A stretch of 64,000 nt of DNA from JAKACA01 sp963769255 (GTDB lineage Bacteria; Actinomycetota; Acidimicrobiia; Acidimicrobiales; Bog-793): contig CAVYKV010000001.1 in the NCBI GenBank assembly GCA_963769255.1, forward strand, positions 2,294,001 to 2,358,000, given 5' to 3'. Positions 7,762 through 16,317 of this stretch are shown here, piece by piece. The notes beneath the pieces are model-generated. The model was not told where the DNA came from. It did not search any database and saw nothing but the letters and a program-made list of their open reading frames with translations. The first letter of the stretch is position 1, and each line of letters opens with the position of its first letter. The translations under genes and the position numbers were made by a program.

Positions 7762-9418
7762 ATGGCCACGAGACTGACAGAAGTGGCTTCCCCGCTTTCC
7801 CCGGTGACCGCTTCGGATCATGCCGAGAAAGGCCTGAAGACGGGCGCCATCGGGCTCGTCCCCAACATCGTCATCGGGGTGGCCTCGACGGCGCCTGCCT
7901 ACAGCCTCGCCGCCACCCTCGGCGCCATCGCCCTTGCCGTCGGGTTCCGCGCACCCCTCGTTGCCGTCGTCGCCTTCGTGCCCATGCTCCTCATCTCCAT
8001 CGGCTACAGCGAGCTCAACAAGGTCGATCCCGACTGTGGCACGACCTTCACGTGGGCGACGCGCACCTTCGGGCCGACGGTGGGCTGGCTCGGTGGCTGG
8101 GGCATCGTCGCCTCCGACGTCCTCGTCATGGGGAGCCTGGCCCAGGTCTCCAGCCAGTACAGCTTCCTCCTGTTCGGTGCCAACGGCATCGGCGCCAACC
8201 CGACGGAGATTCTGGGTCCTGCTCCTCGGTGTCATCTGGCTCGTCGCCATGACTTGGGTGTGCTTTCGGGGGATCGAAATCTCTGCACGTGTTCAGCAGG
8301 TCCTGCTCGGCATCGAGATCGTCATGCTGGTCGTCTTCGCCGCCGTGGCGCTCGTCAGGATCGCCATCGGTCACGGCGCCCCCGGCTTCTCCGTCACTCC
8401 GCAATGGAGCTGGTTCAACCCCCTGCACGCCTCCTCCATCTCGGCGCTCGTCGACGGCCTCATCCTCATGCTCTTCATCTACTGGGGCTGGGACACCTCG
8501 CTGTCGATCAATGAGGAGACGAAGGACAAGGAGCGGCTGCCGGGCCTCGCCGGCATCTCCGCCACCGTGATCCTCCTCTGCATCTACCTCGTCGTGACCC
8601 TCGCAGCCGTCGCCTTCGCCGGCGTCGGCAGCAAGGGCATCGGCCTCACGAACCCGGCCAATGTGACCGACGTCATCTCCCCACTCGCCACCGCCGTGTT
8701 CGGCCACGGCGTCATCGGAAGGATCGGTCTCCACCTCCTCCTCCTGATGGTGCTGACCTCGGCGGCCGCTTCCGCCCAGACGACCATCCTCCCGACCGCC
8801 CGCACGGCTCTGTCCATGGGCGTCTACCGGGCTCTCCCGCCGTCCTTCGGCCGCGTCAACCGGAAGTACCTCACCCCGACGGTGGCGACTTTGACTATGG
8901 GCGCCATCTCCGTCGTCATGTATGCGGCCATGAACTACCTGTCGAAGGGCAACGTCATCCCCGACTCGGTGACCGCCATCGGGATCTGGATCGCCTTCTA
9001 CTACGGCCTCACGGGCTTCGCCTGCACCTGGTACTTCCGCAAGGTGCTGACGCGCTCGCGGCGCGACCTCTGGATGAAGGCTCTCCTCCCGAGCCTCGGG
9101 GGGGTCATCCTCTACGCGGCCATGATCTGGAGCCTCAAGACGGACTGGAACTTCGGGAGCGGCGTCAGCTGGACGTCGTGGCGGCTTCCCTTCCCGCCCC
9201 ACGCCCAGGTCGGCGGGACGTTCCTCATCTTCCTCGTGTCCCTCGTGATCGGAATGTTCGTCCTCGGCTACATGCGCTTGAGCAGCCAGGAGTTCTTCCG
9301 GGGCGAGACACTCAATCGAACGACGCCGACGCTCGTTCCCGAGGGTGGCCCCGTCCCCGCTGACGAGAGCGGGCCGCTCGTCGCCCCCGAGGGCAACGGC
9401 GGCCACCGGCGCGACTAG
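7762..9418 (+). pseudogene. APC-family amino acid permease, frameshifted
   Basis: Two overlapping frames together give one APC-superfamily permease of about 550 residues. The first frame (ATG 7762 to about 8206) carries the N-terminus with TM1-TM4 (GLVPNIVIGVASTAPAYSLA, the conserved TM1). The second frame (about 8211 to 9418) continues with WVLLLGVIWLVAMTW and the remaining helices to TM12 plus a hydrophilic tail. The switch lies in the segment GAGATTCTGG at 8206-8215 and is explained by one extra base. Amino acids or amines would be the expected substrate, imported by symport. It is divergent from the saccharopine-dehydrogenase-like gene. Whether the frameshift is a real inactivating mutation or a sequencing error cannot be told here; the rest of the gene shows no decay. 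The stop overlaps the stop of the convergent CoA-transferase gene by 3 bases. Confidence 0.8.
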
Positions 9419-10647
9419 CTGGCGCGGCCGGAGCGCTCCGCCACCTCCCAAAGGGCGTCACGTCCGTCCGGATGGGCCGTCTCCTCGATGAGGAGGCGGG
9501 CCTGCGCCCGCTGCGACCGCCCGAAGATGCGGGCGCAGCCCTGCTCGGTGACGACCGCCGAGTGCTGGAAGGAGGTCGCCGGCGCCTGCAGCATGCCGAC
9601 GATCGTGGAGGAGCCGGACTTGGCGTGCCAGGAGGGGAGGGCGATGATCGCCTGCCCGCCTCGCGAGTGCAGGGCGCCGACGACGAAGTCGGGCTGCCCG
9701 CCGAAGCCCGAATAGATGCTCCCCCGCACGTAGCTGGCATTTGCCTGCGCCCAGAGGTCGACCTGGAGGGCTGCGTTGAGCGAGACCATGAGGTCGTGGG
9801 AGGCGATGGCGGTCGGATCGTTGACGGCCTCCGTGCGGAGCAGGCGGAGGGCCTCGTTGCCGTCCGACCACTCGTAGAGCGCCTTCGACCCGAAGAGGAA
9901 GGAGGCGATGACGGGCGCACCGGGCTCGAGGGCGCCACAGCGCTCGAGGGCAAGGATGCCGTCACCCATCGCCTCGGTCCAGATGCGAAGGCCGCGGCGC
10001 CGTTCGAGGAGCCCGATGACGGCGTCGGGCACCTCCCCGATCCCCGCCTGCACGGTGGAGCCGTCGCTCACGAGCGAGGCGACACCCTCTGCGATGGCCA
10101 TCGTCGTCTCGCTCGCCGGACGGTGAAGCGGCACGGCCAGCTCCTCGTCGACCTCGATGGCGGCGTCGAAGGCGTCCTCGTCGATCTCGGCGTCACCGTA
10201 GGTGTAGGGCATCTGCGAGTTGCACTGGGCGATCACGAGCCCGTCGTGCCGGCGGGCGTGCTCGAGGGCGGCGGGCAGCACGTTGACCTCGACGCCGAGG
10301 GAGACCTTGCCGTCACGGGGCAGGGACGTGTGCAGCAGCACGACGTCCGGCGGCCTCGCCATGGCGAAGAGCTGGGGCACGAGGGAGAGGCGCATGGGGA
10401 GATAGTCGAGCCGGGGGTTGTCGCGCATGCCCGGCCCGACGAAGGGCGACTCGTAGATGACGCCGATGCGATCGGGAATGCCGATCTGGGCGTTCAGCAT
10501 GAAGAGGCGGTAGCTCTCGACGGACGTGTCGAGACAAGCGAGCAGGCGGTGGGGAGTGGCGAAGTTGCCGCTCGCCACGACGCGGGGCTCGGCGAGCGAG
10601 AGGGACCCGAAGCGGTCGACGAGGTGGTGCTCGCTCACGAAGCGCAC
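9415..10647 (-). CDS. Acetyl-CoA hydrolase/CoA-transferase family (Cat2-like)
   Basis: A 410-residue member of the acetyl-CoA hydrolase / 4-hydroxybutyrate CoA-transferase family. It shows the N-terminal half (PDVVLLHTSLPRDGKVSLG, near residue 110), the conserved GIGEVPDAVIG around residue 205, the TEAMGDG segment that carries the catalytic glutamate in family I transferases (near residue 226), and the C-terminal GFGGQPDFVVGALHSRGG with acyl-CoA-site glycines. Such enzymes move CoA between acetyl-CoA and another carboxylate, or hydrolyse acetyl-CoA. The start is GTG 10647, with GAGGAGG a few bases before it. The gene lies 16 bases downstream of the RsbRD-like gene on the same strand, so the two are probably cotranscribed. 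Its end overlaps that of the convergent permease by three bases. Acceptor acid unknown. Confidence 0.9.
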   Translation of the reverse strand: MRFVSEHHLVDRFGSLSLAEPRVVASGNFATPHRLLACLDTSVESYRLFMLNAQIGIPDRIGVIYESPFVGPGMRDNPRLDYLPMRLSLVPQLFAMARPPDVVLLHTSLPRDGKVSLGVEVNVLPAALEHARRHDGLVIAQCNSQMPYTYGDAEIDEDAFDAAIEVDEELAVPLHRPASETTMAIAEGVASLVSDGSTVQAGIGEVPDAVIGLLERRRGLRIWTEAMGDGILALERCGALEPGAPVIASFLFGSKALYEWSDGNEALRLLRTEAVNDPTAIASHDLMVSLNAALQVDLWAQANASYVRGSIYSGFGGQPDFVVGALHSRGGQAIIALPSWHAKSGSSTIVGMLQAPATSFQHSAVVTEQGCARIFGRSQRAQARLLIEETAHPDGRDALWEVAERSGRAS

Positions 10648-10663
10648 AGGCCCTCCTCGGGCG

Positions 10664-11119
10664 TCAGTAGCTCGTTCCCCGGAAGAGCTCTGTCAGGTCG
10701 AGTGTCGCCACATGGCGCTTGGCGGCGAGCGACACCCAGCTGCGGGCGAGGCTGTCCTTGCCGGCGCCGAGCACCGTCCCGAGCAAGCCGATGTCCTCCG
10801 CCAGCTCCTCGGGGGACAGCTGCGGGACGACCACCTGCCAGATGGACTCCTCGACGACGTTGAAAGCCGTCTGCACCTCGCCGATGTCGAAGCCGGCCTC
10901 GAAGCGTTGCGCCCCCACGACCTCGGCGAAGCGGCAGATGGGCTCGAGGTTGCGATCGGCCACGCACGTCACGACGAGCTCGAGCAACTCCTCCAGCCGC
11001 CGTCGTGACTCCTCGGCCCCGGCCGCCTCGTAGTGGGCCAGATGGGCGCGGCCGAGCATTTGTGTGGCGGCGGCGAGCACCTCCGGCTCGGCGCGACGGA
11101 GGACCTCGACAAAGCTCAT
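10664..11119 (-). CDS. RsbRD N-terminal-domain-like helical protein
   Basis: A 151-residue, all-helical cytosolic protein started by ATG 11119 with AAAGGGA upstream. Its pattern (a first helix MSFVEVLRRAEPEVLAAATQ, an Arg/Glu-rich helix ESRRRLEELLELVV, then RFEAGFDIGEVQTAFNVVEE followed by an IWQ segment) resembles the N-terminal sensor domain of RsbRD-type stress-response proteins, a globin-like helix bundle. There is no STAS domain behind it, so it would be a stand-alone sensor or adaptor. It precedes the CoA-transferase gene by 16 bases, and a link to that enzyme's regulation is possible but unproven. Family assignment is from pattern only. Confidence 0.6.
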   Translation of the reverse strand: MSFVEVLRRAEPEVLAAATQMLGRAHLAHYEAAGAEESRRRLEELLELVVTCVADRNLEPICRFAEVVGAQRFEAGFDIGEVQTAFNVVEESIWQVVVPQLSPEELAEDIGLLGTVLGAGKDSLARSWVSLAAKRHVATLDLTELFRGTSY

Positions 11120-11251
11120 GCGACGTCCCTTTCGGCGAGACAGGCAGGACGGCCCTCTGTTCACCATAGAGCATCTGGCTTCGTTTCCTCCGTGAAGGCC
11201 CTCCTCTCGGGCCGCCCGAACCCTCGCCGGCGGGCGGCCGCCGCTGACAGG

Positions 11252-11257
11252 TAGCCT
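11252..11257 (+). promoter_or_regulatory. -10-like hexamer placed for a leaderless mRNA
   Basis: TAGCCT ends seven bases before the ATG at 11265. A transcript starting at the usual distance would begin at or next to the start codon. No clear -35 is seen. The same spacing recurs before the genes at 28290 and 60698. Confidence 0.35.
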
Positions 11258-11264
11258 GCGCCCC

Positions 11265-12047
11265 ATGGCTCCGGATGCTCCCGTGCTCTTTCGCGGCGTT
11301 GGCGTCGCCCTCCTGACCTTGTTCCACGAGGACGGCTCGCTCGACGCTCCCGCCACCGCTGCGCACGCCGCCCGACTGGTCGATCTCGGCGTGCAGGCGG
11401 TCGTGGTCGCCGGCTCGACCGGGGAGGCTTCCGCCCTCGAATCGGAGGAGCGGGACATCCTCATCGCCGCCGTCCGCGGGGTACTCCCCCCCGACGGCCA
11501 CATCCCGCTCATCGCCGGCACGGGGGCCCCCTCCGCTCGCCAGGCAGCTGCTCTCACGATGCGGGCCGTTGCCGGTGGGGTCGACGGCCTCCTCGTGCTC
11601 TCGCCCCCCGGCAGCAGCGACCTCGAGGCGTACTACGGGGCCGTGCGCGAAGCCGCCGGGGACACCCCAGTCCTCGGCTACCACTTCCCGGCCGTTTCGA
11701 GCCCCGGCATCCCCCTGGAGCTGCTCGGCAAGCTCCCGATCGACGGGTGCAAGGACTCGAGCCGGGATCCCAACCGCATGCTGTGCACCCTGCAGAGCTT
11801 CGACCGGCCGCTCTACACGGGCTCGGCATCGCTCGTCGCCTTCGCCGGGCCGCTCGGCTGTGCGGGAGCGATCCTTGCCCTTGCGAACTGGGAGCCGGAG
11901 CGGTGCTCGGCAGCCTTCGCCGGCGACCTGCAAGCGCAGCTCGCCATCGCCGACGGCGACCGGCTCGCCTCCCTCAAGTTCCCGAGCGGGATCAAGGCGC
12001 TCACGGCCGAGCGTTTCGGGATCTCGACGGCGCATCGACTCGGCTGA
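11265..12047 (+). CDS. Dihydrodipicolinate synthase family lyase
   Basis: A 260-residue TIM-barrel aldolase/lyase of the DapA/NanA superfamily. GVGVALLTLFHEDGSLD (residues 10-26) is the start of the barrel, GSTGEASAL (near residue 50) is the pyruvate-carboxylate-binding loop, YHFPAVSSPGIP (near residue 135) carries the usual tyrosine, and GCKDSS holds the Schiff-base lysine (Lys163). It is about 30 residues shorter than typical DapA proteins and ends soon after the last barrel strand. Members catalyse reversible aldol additions to pyruvate; not all are in lysine synthesis. No lysine-pathway gene is next to it, so the generic family name is safer than dapA. It is divergent from the RsbRD-like gene and probably read from a leaderless transcript. 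Confidence 0.88.
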   Translation: MAPDAPVLFRGVGVALLTLFHEDGSLDAPATAAHAARLVDLGVQAVVVAGSTGEASALESEERDILIAAVRGVLPPDGHIPLIAGTGAPSARQAAALTMRAVAGGVDGLLVLSPPGSSDLEAYYGAVREAAGDTPVLGYHFPAVSSPGIPLELLGKLPIDGCKDSSRDPNRMLCTLQSFDRPLYTGSASLVAFAGPLGCAGAILALANWEPERCSAAFAGDLQAQLAIADGDRLASLKFPSGIKALTAERFGISTAHRLG

Positions 12048-12373
12048 AACGGTCTCCCGGCCCTACGCAAGCAACGTGACCGGCCTCGATCGGGAACCTC
12101 CCGATGACCACGATCGCAACGGGTGCGGGGACTTCGTGTCGGGGGTCAGGCACCATTTTGAGTACTCACCCGGTCTACGAACGGGGTGGGACGAACCGAG
12201 CCACTCGTCCCTGGTCCCTCGAGCGGAACCGCCTCCCGTCGCCGGGAGCCGACGACAGGGAGGCTGACGGGCCGGCCGCGAGCGACGGACGGACCTGGAC
12301 GAATGTCCTTCAGCAGGGCGCCCGGGAGGCCGATACAGAGGACGCCAGCCCCCTGCCGCAGGAGTTGTCACCG
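12048..12373 (+). promoter_or_regulatory. 326-bp leader of the CHAP-lectin gene with strong hairpin
   Basis: No gene is supported here. The stretch holds a strong hairpin at 12231-12264 (GCCTCCC GTCG paired with CGAC and GGGAGGC, one side with a 4-base bulge) and several GGGTGGGACGAACC-like segments. In actinobacteria, genes for cell-wall hydrolases with long leaders are often controlled by c-di-AMP (ydaO) riboswitches, so I looked for that core. I cannot match its conserved elements, and structured-leader control remains a possibility only. Confidence 0.3.
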
Positions 12374-13678
12374 ATGCGCCTTTCACGCCTCTTCATGGCG
12401 GCGCTGCCCGCCGCCCTCGCCCTGCCCGTCGTCGCCGGAGGCTCGGCCGCCTCGGCGTCGACCGCCTCGCGTCCGGCCGCCACCTCGGGCCCGACGGGAG
12501 CCTCCATCGCCGCCCTGGCCCTTGCCAACGTGGGCAAGAAGGCTTGCTCGATCAACAGCCGTCACCAGCGGGGCTTCGAGACGAGCTGCACCGGCAACGG
12601 CGGCCAGCCCGAGTACTGGTGCGCCGATTTCGCCAAGTGGGTATGGGCGAGCTCAGGGGTCGCCGACACGAGCTCCCTCAACGCCCTGGCCGGCAGCTTC
12701 TACAGCTACGGGCTCGAGTACGGGACGCTCTCGTCCGTTCCGGCAGTCGGTGACGCCGTCGTCTTCGACTACTACGGCGGCGGCGAGGCCGAGCACGTCG
12801 CCCTCGTGACGCAGGCCAACGCCGACGGCACCATCGAGACGGTATCGGGCGACTGGGGCGGCGAGAACGGCAGCGAGGTGCAGTTCGCCTCGACCTCCTG
12901 GGCGGCGCTCAATGCCCCGGCCTACCTCGGCCAGCTGGGCTCTTCGCCCGATGTCATGGGCCAGACCATCGACGCCTTCGTGGCGCCTGTCGGGGCGTCC
13001 GTGACGCCCGTCATGGGCGCGACCTCGCTCTCGGCCGGCGAGACGCTCGCCCCGGGCGACTCGATGCGCTCCCCCAATGGCCTCTACTCGCTCGACATGC
13101 AGCGAAACGGCGATCTCGTCGAATCGGCGGAGGGGCGGCTCCTCTGGTCGAGCGCCACCGACGTCAGCGGCGCCTACGCCGTCATGCGCCCCGACGGCGA
13201 CCTCCTCGTCAAGAGCCCCACCGGTGCGGTCCTCTGGTCGACGAGGACGGGCGGCCACGAGGAGGGCTCCTACGACCTGCTGCTCGCCGACAACGCCGAG
13301 CTGACGATCGCCGGCCGGTCGGGCACGCTCTGGACCCGTCGGCAGCACCTCGGCGTGCTGCAGGCCGGGCAACGCCTCCTGCCGGGCCAGCAACTCGTCT
13401 CGGGCGACGGGCTCTACGTGCTCACGATGCGTCGCGACGGCGCCCTCGCCGAGGAGACGGCCGGCCAGGTCGTGTGGTCGAGCGGGTCACAAGGCCACGC
13501 CGGCGCTTACGCCGTCATGCAGGCCGGCGGGAACCTCGTGATCTACGCCGCCGCCGGCGGGGCGCTCTGGAGCTCCCGTTCGGGCGGTCACACCGGCTCG
13601 TCGTACGCCGTCCTCGACAACGACGGCCAGCTCGTCGTGGCCGGGCCGACGGGCCTCCTCTGGTCGAACAAGGCTTGA
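12374..13678 (+). CDS. Secreted CHAP-domain protein with bulb-type lectin repeats
   Basis: 434 residues from ATG 12374 (AGGAG ten bases upstream). A signal peptide (RLFMAALPAALALPVVAGGS) is followed by a CHAP amidase/peptidase domain, about residues 45-190: the cysteine is in PEYWCADFAKWVW and the histidine in EAEHVALVTQ, followed by TIETVSGDWG. The second half (about 215-434) holds two bulb-type (GNA-like) lectin domains, seen as repeated LWSS or VWSS strands and units such as VMQAGGNLVIYA. The mannose-binding motif QxDxNxVxY is eroded in all units. Members cut peptidoglycan outside the cell; the lectin part probably binds a surface glycan. It could be a wall-remodelling enzyme or a lectin-type bacteriocin. 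The frame is open further upstream, but the signal peptide fixes the start. Confidence 0.88.
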   Translation: MRLSRLFMAALPAALALPVVAGGSAASASTASRPAATSGPTGASIAALALANVGKKACSINSRHQRGFETSCTGNGGQPEYWCADFAKWVWASSGVADTSSLNALAGSFYSYGLEYGTLSSVPAVGDAVVFDYYGGGEAEHVALVTQANADGTIETVSGDWGGENGSEVQFASTSWAALNAPAYLGQLGSSPDVMGQTIDAFVAPVGASVTPVMGATSLSAGETLAPGDSMRSPNGLYSLDMQRNGDLVESAEGRLLWSSATDVSGAYAVMRPDGDLLVKSPTGAVLWSTRTGGHEEGSYDLLLADNAELTIAGRSGTLWTRRQHLGVLQAGQRLLPGQQLVSGDGLYVLTMRRDGALAEETAGQVVWSSGSQGHAGAYAVMQAGGNLVIYAAAGGALWSSRSGGHTGSSYAVLDNDGQLVVAGPTGLLWSNKA

Positions 13679-13688
13679 CCCGGCTCGC

Positions 13689-13704
13689 CGGCTCCTGTGA
13701 GCCG
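13689..13704 (+). terminator. Hairpin after the CHAP-lectin gene
   Basis: CGGCTC, loop CTGT, GAGCCG, ten bases after the stop codon at 13678. Six perfect pairs without a T-run. Confidence 0.35.
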
Positions 13705-13776
13705 CCGGGACCTTCGGCCCTATCGGTGGTGGCGCCGCGCGCCCAAGATCGATCTCAGCACCGAAAGGAGGCGAAC

Positions 13777-13959
13777 GTGCGAGCCAAGCTCGGTGACCAC
13801 ATCGTCGTGAAGAACCACCGCGTCGGCGTGCCGGACCACGAGTGCGAAATCCTCGAGGTTCGCGGGGCGAAGGGCGGCCCTCCCTACTTCGTGCGCTGGC
13901 AGGAGAGCGGCCAGGAGGCGCTCTTCTTTCCCGGTCCGGACGCCCTCGTCCGGGACTGA
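13777..13959 (+). CDS. DUF1918 small protein
   Basis: A 60-residue protein with an excellent ribosome site (AAAGGAGG, five bases before GTG 13777). It matches the actinobacterial DUF1918 family: MRAKLGDHIVVKNHRVG at the N-terminus, an EILEVRGAKGGPPYFVRW core and a GQEALFFPGPDA ending. Members are small SH3-like or beta-barrel proteins of unknown function, sometimes fused to other domains. The neighbours give no clear hint. The start is certain because the family begins at this methionine and the ribosome site fits. Confidence 0.88.
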   Translation: MRAKLGDHIVVKNHRVGVPDHECEILEVRGAKGGPPYFVRWQESGQEALFFPGPDALVRD

Positions 13960-13985
13960 TCCACCCACCCAGCCGCCTCCCGGAG

Positions 13986-13999
13986 CCGCCTCTCGGCGG
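13986..13999. terminator. Hairpin between DUF1918 gene and convergent pseudogene
   Basis: CCGCC, loop TCTC, GGCGG, in the 62-bp gap after the DUF1918 stop. Five base pairs, no T-run; plausible for either strand. Confidence 0.3.
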
Positions 14000-14021
14000 A
14001 TCTCCGCAGCTGTGCGACGGC

Positions 14022-14694
14022 TCAGGCCGGGTAGACAGGCGCCGGCGGCGGGATGACACCGGCGTCTCCGGGCGTACGGCTGAGCCGGGCAATGTCGGGA
14101 GGCGGCGCTGATCGGGAAGACCCGCGCCAGGCTGGAGGTGAACGGCATGTCGGTGGGCTCGTAGTAGCCCATCGCCACGGCGCCGGACGCCGACTCGGCG
14201 AAGCCCTGGCAGGTGCCGCCGTCGAACTGGGCCTGGGAGGCATCCCAGGTCTGGGAGGGACGCCCCACGAGCTGGCATTCCGAGGGGAGGTGGAACGACC
14301 GCAGGCGCTTGCCCGGGCCGTAGGGGTTCGAGTTCGTCGGGCGCCCGCCGGCGCCGATCGTGAGCCCGTCGCCCCGGCCGAGGACGCCGAGCATGTTGTC
14401 GAAGGAGTGGTTCTCCATCATGCAGACGACGAGGTGGTCGAACTCGGGCATGAGGTCGGTTCAGGCAGGAGAGCCGGGATCGGGAAGGGTTCCGACGGCA
14501 AGGACCGTCGACGTCGGTACCGATGACGTGCCGCCGGCTCGGCTGGCCGTCGGGCTGCTCGTCGAGGCGGAGCCGGCGGAACGTTGCGAGGCGCACCCCC
14601 CGAGGGCGGCACCCGCCCCGAGCGCCGCGGCGGTGCCGGGGAAGCCACGGCGCGAGAGGAGCCGCCGCTCGACGGGGCCGTCGGGTTCGGTCAC
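14022..14694 (-). pseudogene. Tat-exported phosphoesterase (phospholipase C/acid phosphatase family), decayed
   Basis: The GTG at 14694 overlaps the ligD stop (GTGA). It opens a twin-arginine lipoprotein signal (SRRGFPGTAAALGAGAALGG followed by C) and a Ser/Thr linker. After LPDPGSPA an in-frame TGA (14461-14463) interrupts, and the same frame then continues as TDLMPEFDHLVVCMMENHSF, the metal-binding N-terminus of the PF04185 phosphoesterase family. Homology runs to SLARVFPI near 14115. There the expected several hundred residues are missing and the frame is lost; another frame ends at 14022 with DIARLSRTPGDAGVIPPP, which could be the original C-terminus. Two independent lesions (nonsense codon, large internal deletion with frameshift) argue for a true pseudogene. 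The intact family hydrolyses phospholipids or phosphomonoesters outside the membrane. Confidence 0.75.
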
Positions 14695-16217
14695 GACGGC
14701 TGCTCCCTCTGGACCTCGCGGGCGGCCTTGTCCGACCGCAGCCCCTGGAAACGGGGATGGCGGAGGCGCCCGTCCCTCGTCCACTCGGTGAAGGCGACGT
14801 TGGCCACGAGGTCAGGCGTGACGAAGTGGGCGCCCTTCATGCGGGCAAGATCGGCGAACGGGCTCTCCGCCACGCCACGTCGCTGCAGCTCGCCGTCGAG
14901 CTCCCGCAAGGTGGCATCGGAGAAACCCGTGCCCACCTTGCCCGCATAACGGAGCAGCCCTTCCTCGTAGTAGCCGACGAGGAGGGCGCCGAAGTGCTGC
15001 CGCTGACCGGTCGGGTCGGTGTAGCCGCCGATCACGAGCTCCTGGCTGGCGCTGCACTTGAGCTTGCGCCAGTCCGGGGAGCGGCCGCTGCGGTAGGGGC
15101 TGTCCGGCCGTTTGGCCATGATGCCCTCCCAGCCCTCGGCACAGGCCCGCCGCAAGAGTTCGGCCGGGTCGCCGTCGAGCGGGACCACGGCTCGCAGGGG
15201 CTCCTCCCCCTCGACGAGCTCGGCGACGAGGCGCCGCCGGTCGGCGAGGGGCAGCTGGCGCGTGTCCGAGCCGAGGAGGTGGAGGACGTCGAAGACCTCG
15301 TAGACGGGCGTGGCCGTCGAGTCGGGCGCCTGCAGGAGGGCGAAGCTCGTGCGGTCGCCCTCGTAGGCGACGATCTCACCGTCGAGGGTGAAATTGTCGA
15401 CCGGCAGGGCCGAGAGGGCACGCACGAGATCGCCGAACCGAGCCGTGAAGGACTGTCGCCCCCTCGACCAGAGCTCGACGTCGGCGCCGTTGCGGACGGC
15501 GATGGCCCGCAGCCCGTCGAGCTTGCGCTCGTAGGTCCAGCCCGCCGCGTCGCTCGGCACCTGTTTGGCCAGCTCCGCCAGCATGGGGGGCACGAAGGTG
15601 GCCCGTCCCCGCGTCCAGGTCTGTCTCCCGCCGGCCACCACCTCCTCGAGCGTTCGCCCCGACGTGACCGACTGCGGGGCGCTCGCCACGATGTCGAGGG
15701 CCGGGTCGGCGTCAGCGTCCTTCTGCTTCACCATGATCCACGTCTCCTGACGGTCTCCGGGGCGCGCCGTCCTCGTGAAGGCCCAGGCGCCGTGCAGCTT
15801 GTGGCCGTCGAGGTGCACGCTGAAGTGGCCCTCCTCGATCGCCCGGCGCATCGCCACGAGGCGGCCCCGGCGCTCCGTGAGGTTGCGGTAGGTGCCGGCG
15901 TCCCAGACGATGACCCCGCCGCTGCCGTACTCGTGCTCGGGGATGGTGCCCTCGAAGTCCCGGTACTCGAGGGGATGGTCCTCGACATGCACGGCCAACC
16001 GCTTGGCGGCGGGGTCGTAGGAGGGCCCCTTCGGCACCGCCCATGACGCCAGCACCCCGTCGACCTCGAAGCGCACGTCGTAGTGGAGGCTGCGGGCGGC
16101 GTGCTTCTGCACGACGAAACCCGGCTCTCCGGACGGCCCGACCTCGACCCCCTCGGGCTCGCTCGTCTTCGAGAAGTCGCGCTTCGATCGATACGTCGTC
16201 AGGCGGTCCGTCGTCAT
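14691..16217 (-). CDS. ligD: LigD-type 3'-phosphoesterase / ATP-dependent DNA ligase
   Basis: 508 residues from ATG 16217. The N-terminal 3'-phosphoesterase domain (about 1-175) shows FVVQKHAARSLHYDVRFEVD, the metal-binding histidines of the family, and HPLEYRDFEGTIPEHEYGSG. The ligase domain follows with YERKLDGLRA, whose Lys232 takes the AMP, then TLDGEIVAY, EGIMAKRPDSPYRSG and a C-terminal OB-fold (VGKVGTGFSD-like segment). There is no polymerase domain, so it is the phosphoesterase-plus-ligase form rather than the full three-domain mycobacterial LigD. Such enzymes seal breaks in non-homologous end joining with Ku. No ku gene lies in this window. It is followed by the overlapping phosphoesterase pseudogene, with which it shares no evident function. 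Confidence 0.93.
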   Translation of the reverse strand: MTTDRLTTYRSKRDFSKTSEPEGVEVGPSGEPGFVVQKHAARSLHYDVRFEVDGVLASWAVPKGPSYDPAAKRLAVHVEDHPLEYRDFEGTIPEHEYGSGGVIVWDAGTYRNLTERRGRLVAMRRAIEEGHFSVHLDGHKLHGAWAFTRTARPGDRQETWIMVKQKDADADPALDIVASAPQSVTSGRTLEEVVAGGRQTWTRGRATFVPPMLAELAKQVPSDAAGWTYERKLDGLRAIAVRNGADVELWSRGRQSFTARFGDLVRALSALPVDNFTLDGEIVAYEGDRTSFALLQAPDSTATPVYEVFDVLHLLGSDTRQLPLADRRRLVAELVEGEEPLRAVVPLDGDPAELLRRACAEGWEGIMAKRPDSPYRSGRSPDWRKLKCSASQELVIGGYTDPTGQRQHFGALLVGYYEEGLLRYAGKVGTGFSDATLRELDGELQRRGVAESPFADLARMKGAHFVTPDLVANVAFTEWTRDGRLRHPRFQGLRSDKAAREVQREQPS

Positions 16218-16317
16218 GTTCTATCTCGCCGCCGGGCCGGGCGTCCCGTCGACGCGCCCATGGGCGACGGTGAGCGGCTCTACGGTGGGACGTGGGTCAT
16301 GACGATGCGGACACGAG

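Noticed and set aside
12100..12373. c-di-AMP (ydaO) riboswitch before the CHAP gene
   Set aside because: The context is typical, but I could not align the conserved core elements; kept only as an unspecified structured leader.
14461..14463. In-frame TGA as a selenocysteine or readthrough codon
   Set aside because: The position is in a non-conserved linker and the enzyme core downstream is deleted, so decay explains it better.
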